Assembly (NCBI GenBank): GCA_963823495.1
Contig: CAWGLV010000001.1
Span: 1,674,001-1,738,000 of the forward strand
Direction of reading: 5' to 3'
DNA: 64,000 nucleotides
From: DATDAH01 sp963823495
GTDB taxonomy: Bacteria > Actinomycetota > Acidimicrobiia > Acidimicrobiales > DATDAH01
Part shown: positions 25,926 through 34,031 of the stretch, in pieces
Numbering within the stretch: the stretch's first letter is position 1
How the letters are laid out: each line of letters opens with the position of its first letter
Notes under the pieces: model-generated
Databases searched by the model: none
Told to the model about the DNA's origin: nothing
What the model saw: only the letters and a program-made list of their open reading frames with translations
Program-made: the position numbers and the translations under genes

Positions 25926-26882
25926 ATGGATCTCGAGCTGAGTGAGGACGAAGCGGCCCTGCAGGAGGGGCTCCGCTCCTTCCTCGACGGCCGATTCGAC
26001 ATGGCCGCCGTCCGGGCCCAGGCCGAGGGGCTGGACCGAGGGCGGTGGGCGGAGCTGGCCGATACCGGCGTGTTCGGCCTGCGCCTGCCAGAGGCCGAGG
26101 GTGGGGTCGGGCTCGGCATGACCGAGGCCGTGCTCGCGTTCGAAGAGCTGGGCCGCGCGCTGGTCCCGGGCCCGGTGCTGGCCAGCCACCTGGCCGCCGG
26201 CCTGGTCGCGGGCGCCGCCGACGGCACCGCCGTCGTCGGCCTGGTCGAGCGTCCGGCCACGGTGATGCTCATCGAGCACCTCGATGCCCTCGACCTGCTC
26301 CTGGCGATCGACGACGAGGGCGTCTGGGGCATCGGGCGCGACGGGCTGAGCGCCGAGCCGGTCGCCCGTCCCCTCGACGTGCTCACGCCGCTGCACCGGG
26401 TCGACGGGCTGCCGTCGGGCGAGCTGCTCGCCGGCCCCGAGGTGGCGTCGCGTTGGCGTCAGGAGGGCGCGGCCCTGACCGCGGCGGCGCTGCTGGGCAT
26501 GGCGGCGCGCACGACCGAGCTGGCCGTGGCCTACGCGGCCCAGCGCGAGCAGTTCGGCAGGCCCATCGGATCGTTCCAGGCCGTCAAGCACCTCTGTGCC
26601 GACATGCTCACCCGGGCCGAACTGGCCCGGGGAGTCGTCTACGCCGCCGGGGTCACGCTGGACGGACGGGGGGTGGATGACCCGGCTCGCCTGGTCGCCG
26701 CGGCCAAGATCACCGCGGGCGAAGCGGCCAAGGCCAACGGCAAGGCCTGCATCCAGATCCACGGCGGGATGGGCTTCACGGCGGAGGTCGATGCCCACCT
26801 CTACCTGAAGCGGGCCATCGTGGCCGACACCTGGTTCGGCTCCGTCGACGCCCACTGCGAGGCCGTCGCGATCGCGCTGTGA
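25926..26882 (+). CDS. Acyl-CoA dehydrogenase, small partner subunit
   Basis: A 318-residue acyl-CoA dehydrogenase-like protein. It has LRLPEAEGGVGLGMTEAV and a reduced middle domain. The C-terminal helical domain has YAAQREQFGRPIGSFQAVKH and CIQIHGGMGFTAEVDAHLYL. The shorter, poorly conserved middle domain matches the second subunit of alpha2beta2 enzymes. It is coupled to the preceding gene, so the two probably form one enzyme. Confidence 0.86.
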   Translation: MDLELSEDEAALQEGLRSFLDGRFDMAAVRAQAEGLDRGRWAELADTGVFGLRLPEAEGGVGLGMTEAVLAFEELGRALVPGPVLASHLAAGLVAGAADGTAVVGLVERPATVMLIEHLDALDLLLAIDDEGVWGIGRDGLSAEPVARPLDVLTPLHRVDGLPSGELLAGPEVASRWRQEGAALTAAALLGMAARTTELAVAYAAQREQFGRPIGSFQAVKHLCADMLTRAELARGVVYAAGVTLDGRGVDDPARLVAAAKITAGEAAKANGKACIQIHGGMGFTAEVDAHLYLKRAIVADTWFGSVDAHCEAVAIAL

Positions 26883-26883
26883 G

Positions 26884-27066
26884 CCTTGCGTGGCCTCGCT
26901 GCGCTCGGCAACGCCGGCTCCGCCGATGTGGTGGGCGCTCGGTGCTGCTCCACTCCGTTCCGCAGCGGTGATCGCGCGCGGTGGCCCTTGCGTGGCTTCG
27001 CTGGGCTCGGCAACGCCGGCTCCGCCGATGTGGTGGGCGCTCGGTGCTGCTCCACTCCGTTCCGCC
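26884..27066. repeat. Tandem duplication, 102-bp period
   Basis: CCTTGCGTGG at 26884 and 26986 start two nearly identical copies. Each contains CAACGCCGGCTCCGCCGATG and GGTGCTGCTCCACTCCGTTC. It fills the gap between the convergent small subunit and PAP2 genes. GAGC/GCGAAG-like stretches on the opposite strand resemble the 56.5-kb repeat. Confidence 0.75.
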
Positions 27067-27104
27067 GCCTCCGGGGTCCCAGAACCCGCCTGGCGCGACA
27101 CCAG

Positions 27105-28091
27105 TCAGCCCAGGAGGTCCGTCGCGGGGCGAGTGAGACGGCGGCGGGTCTCGATGCGGTCCCACGCCATGACGACGAGGGCGACGTAGCCCCAGCCGAT
27201 GAGGATGTCGGCGAGGTAGTGCTCGGCGGTGAGCACGAGCACGAAGGCCATCCCGACCGCGTAGGCGGCCAGCAGGGTGCGCCCGAGACGACCGAACGAC
27301 GGCCAGAGGGCCCACGCCACCAGGGCGGTGTAGCCCGCATGCAGCGACGGCACCGCCGCGACGACGTTGGCCGTGCGCTGGCCCATCTCCACCAGGTCCT
27401 GGGCGATGTCGAGGTTGAGCTTCGACCACCCCCGTGGCGCAGTGCGGGCCACAGGGCCGATCTCGCCCATGCGGTAGGCGAGCCAGGGGGGGACGGCCGG
27501 GTACAGCACGAAGGTGGCCGCGGCCAGGAAGCTCAACGTCACGAATCGGCGGACGTACTGCCAGTAGCGCTCCCGATCGCGAAGCCAGAACACCGCGGCC
27601 ACCATGAACGGCACGAAGAAGTGGGAGATGTAGGTGAGGGTCACCGGGACCTCCCACCACGAGACCGGACCGGGGGAGTACAGCGCCCGCTGCAGTCGGA
27701 CCGTCGGGACCTCGCCGAGGCCCAACCACTCGTCGACGCGGAGCTGAGGATGGACATGGGCGCTGATGCCCAGCAGGTCCTCGGCCGCCCCACGGGTCAG
27801 GTCATAGAGGATGAGCACCAGCGCGACCGGCAGCCAGTCCCGCAACACCCGCCACAACCCACCCTGGGGCGACCCGACCGAGAGCACGACCAGGCCGCCG
27901 GCCAGCCACAGGAAGATCTGCTCCCGGTCGAGGGGGATGCCCTCGGTGCCCCACCAGGCGACCAACGCGCCGGCGTAGAGGCCGATCGCCGCCGCCCGTG
28001 CCACCCGCTGCCATTCGGGTCGAGGGGGCGCGCTCGGCACGGGCGGGGTCGTGGGGGGCGGGGGCAGGACCGCGGGTCCGGTGATGGTCAC
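27105..28091 (-). CDS. PAP2-superfamily membrane phosphatase (inositolphosphotransferase-like)
   Basis: A 328-residue integral membrane protein. GTG 28091 overlaps the stop of the upstream Pmt gene (GTGA). About six hydrophobic helices follow a Pro-rich N-terminus. Catalytic PAP2 motifs are AAVPSLHAGYTALVAWA and TAEHYLADILIGWGY. The pattern matches the PAP2_3 group, which transfers or removes lipid-linked phosphates in envelope lipid synthesis. It is the third gene of a lipoprotein-Pmt-PAP2 operon, suggesting a role in glycolipid or protein glycosylation. Confidence 0.8.
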   Translation of the reverse strand: MTITGPAVLPPPPTTPPVPSAPPRPEWQRVARAAAIGLYAGALVAWWGTEGIPLDREQIFLWLAGGLVVLSVGSPQGGLWRVLRDWLPVALVLILYDLTRGAAEDLLGISAHVHPQLRVDEWLGLGEVPTVRLQRALYSPGPVSWWEVPVTLTYISHFFVPFMVAAVFWLRDRERYWQYVRRFVTLSFLAAATFVLYPAVPPWLAYRMGEIGPVARTAPRGWSKLNLDIAQDLVEMGQRTANVVAAVPSLHAGYTALVAWALWPSFGRLGRTLLAAYAVGMAFVLVLTAEHYLADILIGWGYVALVVMAWDRIETRRRLTRPATDLLG

Positions 28092-29452
28092 GACCAGCCC
28101 GGAAGCAGCAGCCGCAGGTCTGCGGCGCCGGGGGACAGGGGTTGGCCCACCAGCAGGGGGTACAGGAAGAAGAACGCGACCACGGCGCCCATGGCAAGGA
28201 GGGGGGCCGCCCACCGTCGCACCCGCGGGAGTCGATCCAGGGCCAGCGCGATGGCCAGGGCGAGCAGCGGGACGAGGGACACGGCGTAGTACGTGTACAC
28301 CTCACGGCCGGTCAGCATCCAGGGCAGCCATTGGGCGGCGGCCAGCGCCAGCAGGGCCCCGGCCGCGTCGTCGCGCCGCCGGGCCGTCAGGACGGCGAGG
28401 GCCATCAGGGCGAGGAGGCCCATGAACCAGGAGACGGGATTGGCCAGGGCGATCAGCCGGGCCTCGGTGGGCTCGTCGGGGTCGGCGCAGACGCCGTCGT
28501 CGAGTGCCGCGGGGGCGGCGTCCATCTCCGGCAGGCAGGGCTTGCTGAACAGGTCGGACGGGTCGGACTGGATGGCCCATGACCAGGCGGGGGCCGCTTC
28601 GGGGTTGTCGGTGTCGAGCCCGGCGTGGAAGTCCACGAGGGTCCGCTGGTGGTCGATGAACACCGTGACCCGCTCGGGCAGGCCGAGGTGGCAGGGAGAT
28701 TCGTCGCCGCAGTGGGCCAGACCGGCCCGGGTGCGCTCGGCTCCGGCGAACCAGGGCGCGTAGGAGACGACGTAGAGCCCGACGGGGACCAGGGCCAGCA
28801 CCGCCAGCGCGCGGACCGTCACGCCCCGTCGGGGTCTTCCCGTCGGCGCGGCCCGTCGCTCGAGGCTGACCAGCACGATCGCGGTGACCGGCCAGGTCCA
28901 GGCCGCTCCCCACTTCATCGCCGTACCGAGCCCCAGGAGCATCGCCGCGGCCCAGCGCCAGCGGCGGAGCCGCTCGGGGTCGTCGCGGTCGGACAGGGCT
29001 CCCAGGACGCACCACGCCGCGCCCGTCGTGGCCACGGCGACGAAGCCGTCGAGCAGGGCGAGGCGGCCGGTGACGAACGCGATGCCGTCGAAGGCCACCA
29101 GGAACCCGGCCAGGAACGCCAGGCCGCCGTGGTCGGTGACCTTCCGGGCGGCCGCCCAGGTGACCAGGACGAGGGCGATGCCGGCAACGAGCGCCGCCGA
29201 CCGCCAACCGATCGGTGTGAACCCGATGACCCGGATGCCGCCGGCGATCAGCCACTTGGCCAGGGGGGGATGGGCCGGGGAGGACTCGACGCCATGGCGC
29301 AGCAGGTCGGCGGCGTCGAGGGCGTAGTACACCTCGTCGAAGACCATCGCCCGCGGTCGACCGAGCCGGGGCAGCCGGGTGAGCAGGACCAGCCCCACCA
29401 GCGCAGCCGGCGCCGCGGCCACCCGGAGCCGGTGGGCGGTGGTGGGCTTCAC
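28088..29452 (-). CDS. Polyprenol-phosphate-mannose-protein mannosyltransferase (GT39, Pmt type)
   Basis: A 454-residue multi-spanning membrane protein. It shows the GT39 acidic motif MVFDEVYYALDAADLL in the first external loop, SSPAHPPLAKWLIAGGI, and AAMLLGLGTAMKWGAAWTWP. These are hallmarks of Pmt1, which O-mannosylates exported proteins from polyprenyl-phosphomannose. The usual large actinobacterial Pmt is around 500 residues, so this is slightly short. It overlaps both neighbours by GTGA, so it is tightly coupled with the small lipoprotein and the PAP2 gene. Confidence 0.85.
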   Translation of the reverse strand: MKPTTAHRLRVAAAPAALVGLVLLTRLPRLGRPRAMVFDEVYYALDAADLLRHGVESSPAHPPLAKWLIAGGIRVIGFTPIGWRSAALVAGIALVLVTWAAARKVTDHGGLAFLAGFLVAFDGIAFVTGRLALLDGFVAVATTGAAWCVLGALSDRDDPERLRRWRWAAAMLLGLGTAMKWGAAWTWPVTAIVLVSLERRAAPTGRPRRGVTVRALAVLALVPVGLYVVSYAPWFAGAERTRAGLAHCGDESPCHLGLPERVTVFIDHQRTLVDFHAGLDTDNPEAAPAWSWAIQSDPSDLFSKPCLPEMDAAPAALDDGVCADPDEPTEARLIALANPVSWFMGLLALMALAVLTARRRDDAAGALLALAAAQWLPWMLTGREVYTYYAVSLVPLLALAIALALDRLPRVRRWAAPLLAMGAVVAFFFLYPLLVGQPLSPGAADLRLLLPGWS

Positions 29453-29769
29453 CGCCCCAGCCGGCGGCAGCGCTCGACGAGGCGAGAAGCGGGAGACAAG
29501 GGTGTCGGGTCACGGCCGGGGCCGAAGTCGGCACGATCGATGGCTGCGTCCAATGTGGCGTACCAGGCCGCGGGATCCTCCACCAGGACCAAGGGGGAGA
29601 GGCCGTCGCCCTTGTCCTCGGTGGCCGCCTCCCCGCCGAGAAGCCCCCCCGCGTTCAGGGCGCGGGCCGCCACCCGTTCGCGCAGGCTGGCGCAGGTGCG
29701 TTGTTCCTCGGCGGTCTGGTCGTGGTCGAGACCGGGCGCGCCGCAGCCGGTGAAGAGGACGGTCGCCAC
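29449..29769 (-). CDS. Small lipoprotein, start codon unclear
   Basis: A 106-residue frame from GTG 29769. A lipobox LFTGC lies only about 9 residues in, too short for export. In the same frame, up to an in-frame TAG about 20 codons further, the sequence reads SVHRLRRTWAPALVATVLF, an ideal signal peptide with no ATG/GTG/TTG. Either a non-standard start is used or a start was lost. The mature part is small and Arg/Asp-rich (SLRERVAARALNAGG, VEDPAAWYATLDAAID). It is first in the Pmt-PAP2 operon. Function unknown. Confidence 0.6.
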   Translation of the reverse strand: MATVLFTGCGAPGLDHDQTAEEQRTCASLRERVAARALNAGGLLGGEAATEDKGDGLSPLVLVEDPAAWYATLDAAIDRADFGPGRDPTPLSPASRLVERCRRLGR

Positions 29770-29957
29770 CAGGGCTGGCGCCCAGGTACGCCGGAGTCGG
29801 TGGACCGAGACGACGCCGATCGGGGGACCCTAGCGACGGCCCCGCCCCCGCCGTCCGCGTGCGTCCGCCCGTCGCCCGGGGCACCCGGTCGCTCTTCGGA
29901 CGGTCGACCGCACCGGCTACGGTGCGCAGCGGCCGGCGCGACGGAAAGAGGTAGGGA

Positions 29958-30740
29958 ATGAGCGATCAGGGCGGACCGACCGAGGCCAACTGGCTGCCGG
30001 ATCCCCACGGGCGCCACGAGTACCGCTACTGGGACGGCACGGCCTGGTCCGACCAGGTCTCCGACGGTGGGGTCGTCTCGACCGACCCACCCGGCGATGC
30101 CCCCACGGTGGCCACCGACGCGGTCGCCGGAGCGGGTACGGCCCCCCAGCCCGTCGCCGGCCCTCCGACCGAGGGCGCGCCGGTCGGGCCTCCCGGTACC
30201 GGCGTCCCCTACGTGCCGCCGACCGAGGAGGGCAAGAACAAGTTGCCGATCGGGCTCATCGCCCTCGTCGGCCTCGGCGTGGCCGCCGTGGTGGCCGCCC
30301 TGGTGATCTTCCTCGGTGGCGGTGACGACGGGGGGAGCGAAGATGCCGCGAGCTCCGACGACCTCTCCGCCTCCGACCTCTCGGACCTCTCCGACCTGTC
30401 GGACTTCTCCGTGCCGGACTTCTCGGACTTCTCCGTGCCGGACTTCTCGGACTTCTCGGACTTCAGCTTCGACTTCTCCGACGACTTCAGCTTCGACCTG
30501 CCCAGCGACCTGGTGCTCGGTTCCCCCGAGGACCCGTCGACGTTCATCCCCGACTACGGATCCGACGCCCGGTTCACCCAGCTGGCCGACAGCTGCTTCG
30601 GCGGGGACCTGGCCGACTGCGACGAGCTGTACCGCATCACGCCCATCGATGCCTCCACCAACTCCTGGGAGGGCTACGGCGCGACCTGTGGCGGCCGCCT
30701 GGATCAGGAGAACCCCGGCGTGTGCGAGAGCCTGGGCTGA
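29958..30740 (+). CDS. DUF2510 membrane protein with Ser/Asp/Phe-rich repeat linker
   Basis: 260 residues. DUF2510 at the N-terminus (NWLPDPHGRHEYRYWDGTAW, about 11-30), a Pro/Ala linker, and a single membrane helix (about 98-119, IGLIALVGLGVAAVVAALVI). A low-complexity segment at 133-185 is built from SDL, SDF and PDFSDFSV units. The C-terminal domain (about 195-260) has four cysteines (213, 221, 244, 256) in the pattern DSCFGGDLADCDELY...YGATCGGR...CESLG. The C-terminal domain probably faces outside with two disulfides. Start ATG 29958 follows AGAGG. Its end overlaps the next gene by 19 nt. Confidence 0.82.
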   Translation: MSDQGGPTEANWLPDPHGRHEYRYWDGTAWSDQVSDGGVVSTDPPGDAPTVATDAVAGAGTAPQPVAGPPTEGAPVGPPGTGVPYVPPTEEGKNKLPIGLIALVGLGVAAVVAALVIFLGGGDDGGSEDAASSDDLSASDLSDLSDLSDFSVPDFSDFSVPDFSDFSDFSFDFSDDFSFDLPSDLVLGSPEDPSTFIPDYGSDARFTQLADSCFGGDLADCDELYRITPIDASTNSWEGYGATCGGRLDQENPGVCESLG

Positions 30741-31678
30741 CCGGACCGGATCCCGACGCGTTCGGGACCCACCGTCGCGAGGTCCGGGACGGGCTGTCGC
30801 TGGCGTTCGTGCGTGAGGGCATCGGCGGGTATCCGCTCGTCCTCCTGCACGGCTACCCGGAGACCAAGCGCATCTGGTGGCGCAACATCGCCCCGCTGGC
30901 CGCCGCGGGCTACGAGGTGATCGTGCCCGACCTGCGGGGTCACGGTGAGAGCGACCTCGACCCCGAGGACCGCTATGACATCGTCACCTACAGCCGGGAC
31001 ATCGAGGTCCTCGTGCGTGACGTCCTGGGCCATGGGCGGTTCGGTGTGGTGGCCGGTGACGTGGGTGCGGTGGTGGCCTACGACCTGGCCCTGCGGGTCG
31101 AGGGCCTGGTGGAGGGGCTCTGCTGGTTCAACACCGCGCCCCCCTTCCTGATCGAGGAGTACCAGGCGGCGGGGATCGAACTGACCGGCTTCGCCGACGT
31201 GGAGGCCCGCCCGGAGACCGACTACCAGCTTCGTCAGGGCCAGGACCCCGACGCCCTGGCCGCGGAGCTCGACCACGAGGACCGCCGCCGTCGGTACATC
31301 GGCGACTTCTACGGCCATCGCCTCTGGGGGAGCCGGGGTTCGTTCAGCCCGGCCGACGTCGACTTCATGACCGAACCGTGGGCCGAGGAAGCCCGCCTTC
31401 GGGCCGGCTGGGCCGTGTACCAGATGGCGAGTGGCACCCGGGTGGCCGAGGAGGTGCCCCGGCTGTTCGAGACCATGCCGGTGCCGACGCTGCTGCTCTA
31501 CGGCCCCGAGGACCAGGTCGTCCCGGAGCAGTTCATGGCCTGCTGCGAGGTGGCTTTCACGAATCGGGTGGGTCCCGTGGTGGTGCCGCGGGCCGGGCAC
31601 TTCCTGCAGTGGGAGCGCGCCGACGTGCTCAACGGCCTCGTCGCGGGTTGGTTCGCCCAGTTCCGGCTGGACGGCTGA
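30722..31678 (+). CDS. Alpha/beta-hydrolase, haloacetate-dehalogenase-like
   Basis: A 318-residue protein from GTG 30722, overlapping the DUF2510 gene end. It shows VLLHGYPETKRIWWRN, PDLRGHGESDLD, a nucleophile elbow VVAGDVGAVVA with Asp where relatives have GHDWGA/GHDRGG, LYGPEDQVVP and RAGHFLQWERAD. The length and cap region (IGDFYGHRLWG) resemble fluoroacetate dehalogenase/epoxide hydrolase relatives. Loss of the usual His before the Asp is a minor deviation. The substrate is unknown. Confidence 0.8.
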   Translation: MREPGLTGPDPDAFGTHRREVRDGLSLAFVREGIGGYPLVLLHGYPETKRIWWRNIAPLAAAGYEVIVPDLRGHGESDLDPEDRYDIVTYSRDIEVLVRDVLGHGRFGVVAGDVGAVVAYDLALRVEGLVEGLCWFNTAPPFLIEEYQAAGIELTGFADVEARPETDYQLRQGQDPDALAAELDHEDRRRRYIGDFYGHRLWGSRGSFSPADVDFMTEPWAEEARLRAGWAVYQMASGTRVAEEVPRLFETMPVPTLLLYGPEDQVVPEQFMACCEVAFTNRVGPVVVPRAGHFLQWERADVLNGLVAGWFAQFRLDG

Positions 31679-31690
31679 CGATACGGTCAC
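31675..31690. promoter_or_regulatory. Degenerate CTGAC-N6-GTCAC site
   Basis: One base off the CTGAC-N6-GTCAG pattern found before the cytochrome P450. It overlaps the end of the hydrolase gene and lies 28 nt before the amidohydrolase ATG. Weak on its own. Confidence 0.25.
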
Positions 31691-31717
31691 GCGGGAACCG
31701 CTCACCAGGGGGACGAG

Positions 31718-33359
31718 ATGGACCTGATCCTGCGCAACGGCACGGTGATCGACGGGACGGGGGCACCGCGGCGGGAAGCCGACGTGGGCGTGACCGACGG
31801 CCGCGTCGTGGCGGTCGGCTCCGTGCCCGCGACCGACGGTGCTGAGGAGGTCGATCTCGGCGGCCTGGTGCTGGCGCCGGGCTTCGTCGACATCCACACC
31901 CACTACGACGCCCAGGTCCTCTGGGACCCGGACCTGACGCCCTCGTGCTGGCACGGGGTCACCAGCGTGGTCGTGGGCAACTGCGGCTTCGGGATCGCCC
32001 CGACCCGTCCCGAGCACCGCGAGACCATCGCCCGCACCCTGGAGAACGTCGAGGGCATGGCCTTCGAGGCCCTCGTCGAGGGCATCGACTGGACCTTCGA
32101 GACCTTCCCCGAGTACCTGGCGACGATCGACGGACTGGCCAAGCGACTCAACGTGGGGGTGTTGGCGGGGCACACCCCGACCCGCCTCTACGTGCTGGGG
32201 GACGACGCGTCGGATCGGGAGGCCACCGAGGCCGAAGTGGCCGAGATGACGGCGATCATCAAGGGAGCGCTGGAGGCCGGTGCGGTCGGGTTCTCCACCT
32301 CCGGTGCGCCGACGCACGCCGGGGCCCACGGCAAGCCGGTGCCCAGTCGCCTGGCCGCCCACGCGGAGATCGAGGCGCTGGCCGCGACCATGGGCGAGGT
32401 CGGCCATGGCGTCATGCAGGCCACGGTCGGCGCCGATCTCTTCATGGACCAGTTCGCGGAGATCTCGCAGTCGACCGGCCGGCCGGTGTCCTGGACGGCG
32501 CTGCTCTCGGGTATGTGGGGCGAGGGGGGCGCGGCCTCGATCCTCGACGCGACCGCAGCCCGGGGCGGCGAGGTCTGGCCGCAGGTGGCCTGCCGTCCGT
32601 TGGTGATGCAGGTCACGATGGCCGATCCGTTCCCGATGGCGACGATGGCGTGCTTCCAGGAGGTCCTGGCCGTGTCCCACGACCAGCGGGCCGCGGTCTA
32701 CCGCGACCCCGGCCTGGCGGGAGCGGCTGCACGCGGACCGGTCGATGTGGGGCGATCGCCTCACGAAGGCCACCATCGAGGAGACCGTCCGCCATCAGGA
32801 CCTGCTCCATGGCCCGACGGTCGCCGAACTGGCCGCCCGGCGCGGCGTCGATCCCTTCGACCTCATGATCGACCTCGCCCTCGAGGACGACCTGGCCACC
32901 CGCTTCCGGATCGTGCTGGCCAACGACGACGAGGAGGAACTGGCGACCCTGCTGCAGGACGAACGGACCGTGTTGGGCCTCTCCGACGCCGGGGCGCACG
33001 CCAGCCAGCTCTGTGACGCCAACTTCTCGACCCACCTGCTGGGCGTGTGGGTCCGCGAGCGGGGGGTGCTCAGCCTCGAGCAGGCCGTGTGGCGCCTGAG
33101 CGGTCAGGCGGCGGAGGTGTTCCGCCTCGAGGGCCGCGGCCACATCGCGGAGGGAGGCGCGGCCGACCTGGTGGCCTTCGACCCCGACACCGTGGCGTCC
33201 GACCCCCTCGAGCGGGTCTGGGACCTGCCCGCCGGAGCCGATCGCCTGATCGCCCGCAGCCGGGGGATCGAGCACGTCTGGGTCAACGGCACGGCCATCC
33301 GTCGTGAGGGTCAGGATCTCGACGCCCGACCGGGCGTCCTGTTGCGCGGCACCCCCTGA
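31718..33359 (+). CDS. N-acyl-D-amino-acid deacylase-like amidohydrolase, frameshifted
   Basis: The metal-dependent amidohydrolase fold starts DLILRNGTVIDGTGAP (near residue 1) with the metal motif GFVDIHTHYDAQVLWDP. VVGNCGFGIAPTRPE and GHTPTRLYV are typical of D-aminoacylases. After VYRDP (32710) one surplus G shifts the frame; one base later homology resumes as AWRERLHADRSMWGDRLTK, then VLGLSDAGAHASQLCDANF and GRGHIAEGGAADLVAFDPDT. Restored length would be about 546 residues. Both halves are otherwise undamaged, so a base-calling error is likely. Family members hydrolyse N-acyl-D-amino acids; the native substrate is uncertain. Confidence 0.8.
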
Positions 33360-33379
33360 GCCCGGCCGGGCGGGTGAAT

Positions 33380-33396
33380 TGAGTAGCCGCTACTCA
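33380..33396. promoter_or_regulatory. 17-bp palindrome TGAGTAGC-C-GCTACTCA
   Basis: Perfect 8-bp arms around a single C, 35 nt upstream of the SHOCT-protein ATG and after the amidohydrolase stop. A second palindrome CAGCGGCCGCTG follows directly. The position suggests an operator; no matching second copy was seen in the window. Confidence 0.4.
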
Positions 33397-33431
33397 CAGC
33401 GGCCGCTGTCCCGATGGGGGATGATGGCGTC

Positions 33432-33998
33432 ATGACCACCTCCATCCTCATCATCGTCGTGTTGTCCGTGGCGGTCCCGCTCATCATCACGTTCGTGGTC
33501 CTGAGGAACGTGCGGAAGGCCTTCGGTGGGTCCAAGGAGGACCAGGCCAAGGCCCAGGACCTCGTGGCCACGGGATCGAAGGCCAGGGCCAAGATCCTGC
33601 GGATCCAGCCCACGGGGATGATCGTCAACGAGATCAACATCCAGTGCCTGGTCGACTTCCAGCTCGAGCCGATCCGCGGCGGCGCGCCGTTCAACGGCCA
33701 GAAGAAGATGATGATCAACCAGACCCAGATGCCCCGCGTCGGGGACGTCTGGCCGTGCTGGTACGACGCCGCCGATCCCACGCTGTTCGCGGTGGGCATG
33801 CCCGACGGTGCCTCACCGGAGCAGATCCCGGTGTTCCGCGAGTTCGGAATCCCCCATCCGCTGGACCCGAGCACGGGAGGGGCGACCGGAGGCAGTGACC
33901 GGGTCGCGGACCTCGAGCGTTTGGCCAAGCTCCGGGCCGACGGCGTCCTCACCGACGCGGAGTTCGAGGCCGAGAAGACCAAGCTCATGGGTTCCTGA
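33432..33998 (+). CDS. Membrane-anchored SHOCT-domain protein
   Basis: 188 residues. An N-terminal membrane helix (LIIVVLSVAVPLIITFVVL) is followed by a cytosolic beta-rich domain (GSKARAKILRIQPTGMIVNE, then VDFQLEPIRGG). The C-terminal SHOCT motif is DLERLAKLRADGVLTDAEFE (about 164-183). SHOCT tails are oligomerisation/interaction elements of unknown process. ATG 33432 is chosen over an in-frame start 18 nt earlier because it gives a direct membrane anchor. Confidence 0.8.
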   Translation: MTTSILIIVVLSVAVPLIITFVVLRNVRKAFGGSKEDQAKAQDLVATGSKARAKILRIQPTGMIVNEINIQCLVDFQLEPIRGGAPFNGQKKMMINQTQMPRVGDVWPCWYDAADPTLFAVGMPDGASPEQIPVFREFGIPHPLDPSTGGATGGSDRVADLERLAKLRADGVLTDAEFEAEKTKLMGS

Positions 33999-34031
33999 GC
34001 CCCCGAGGCTCAGGAACCGGCCGGGCCCGGC

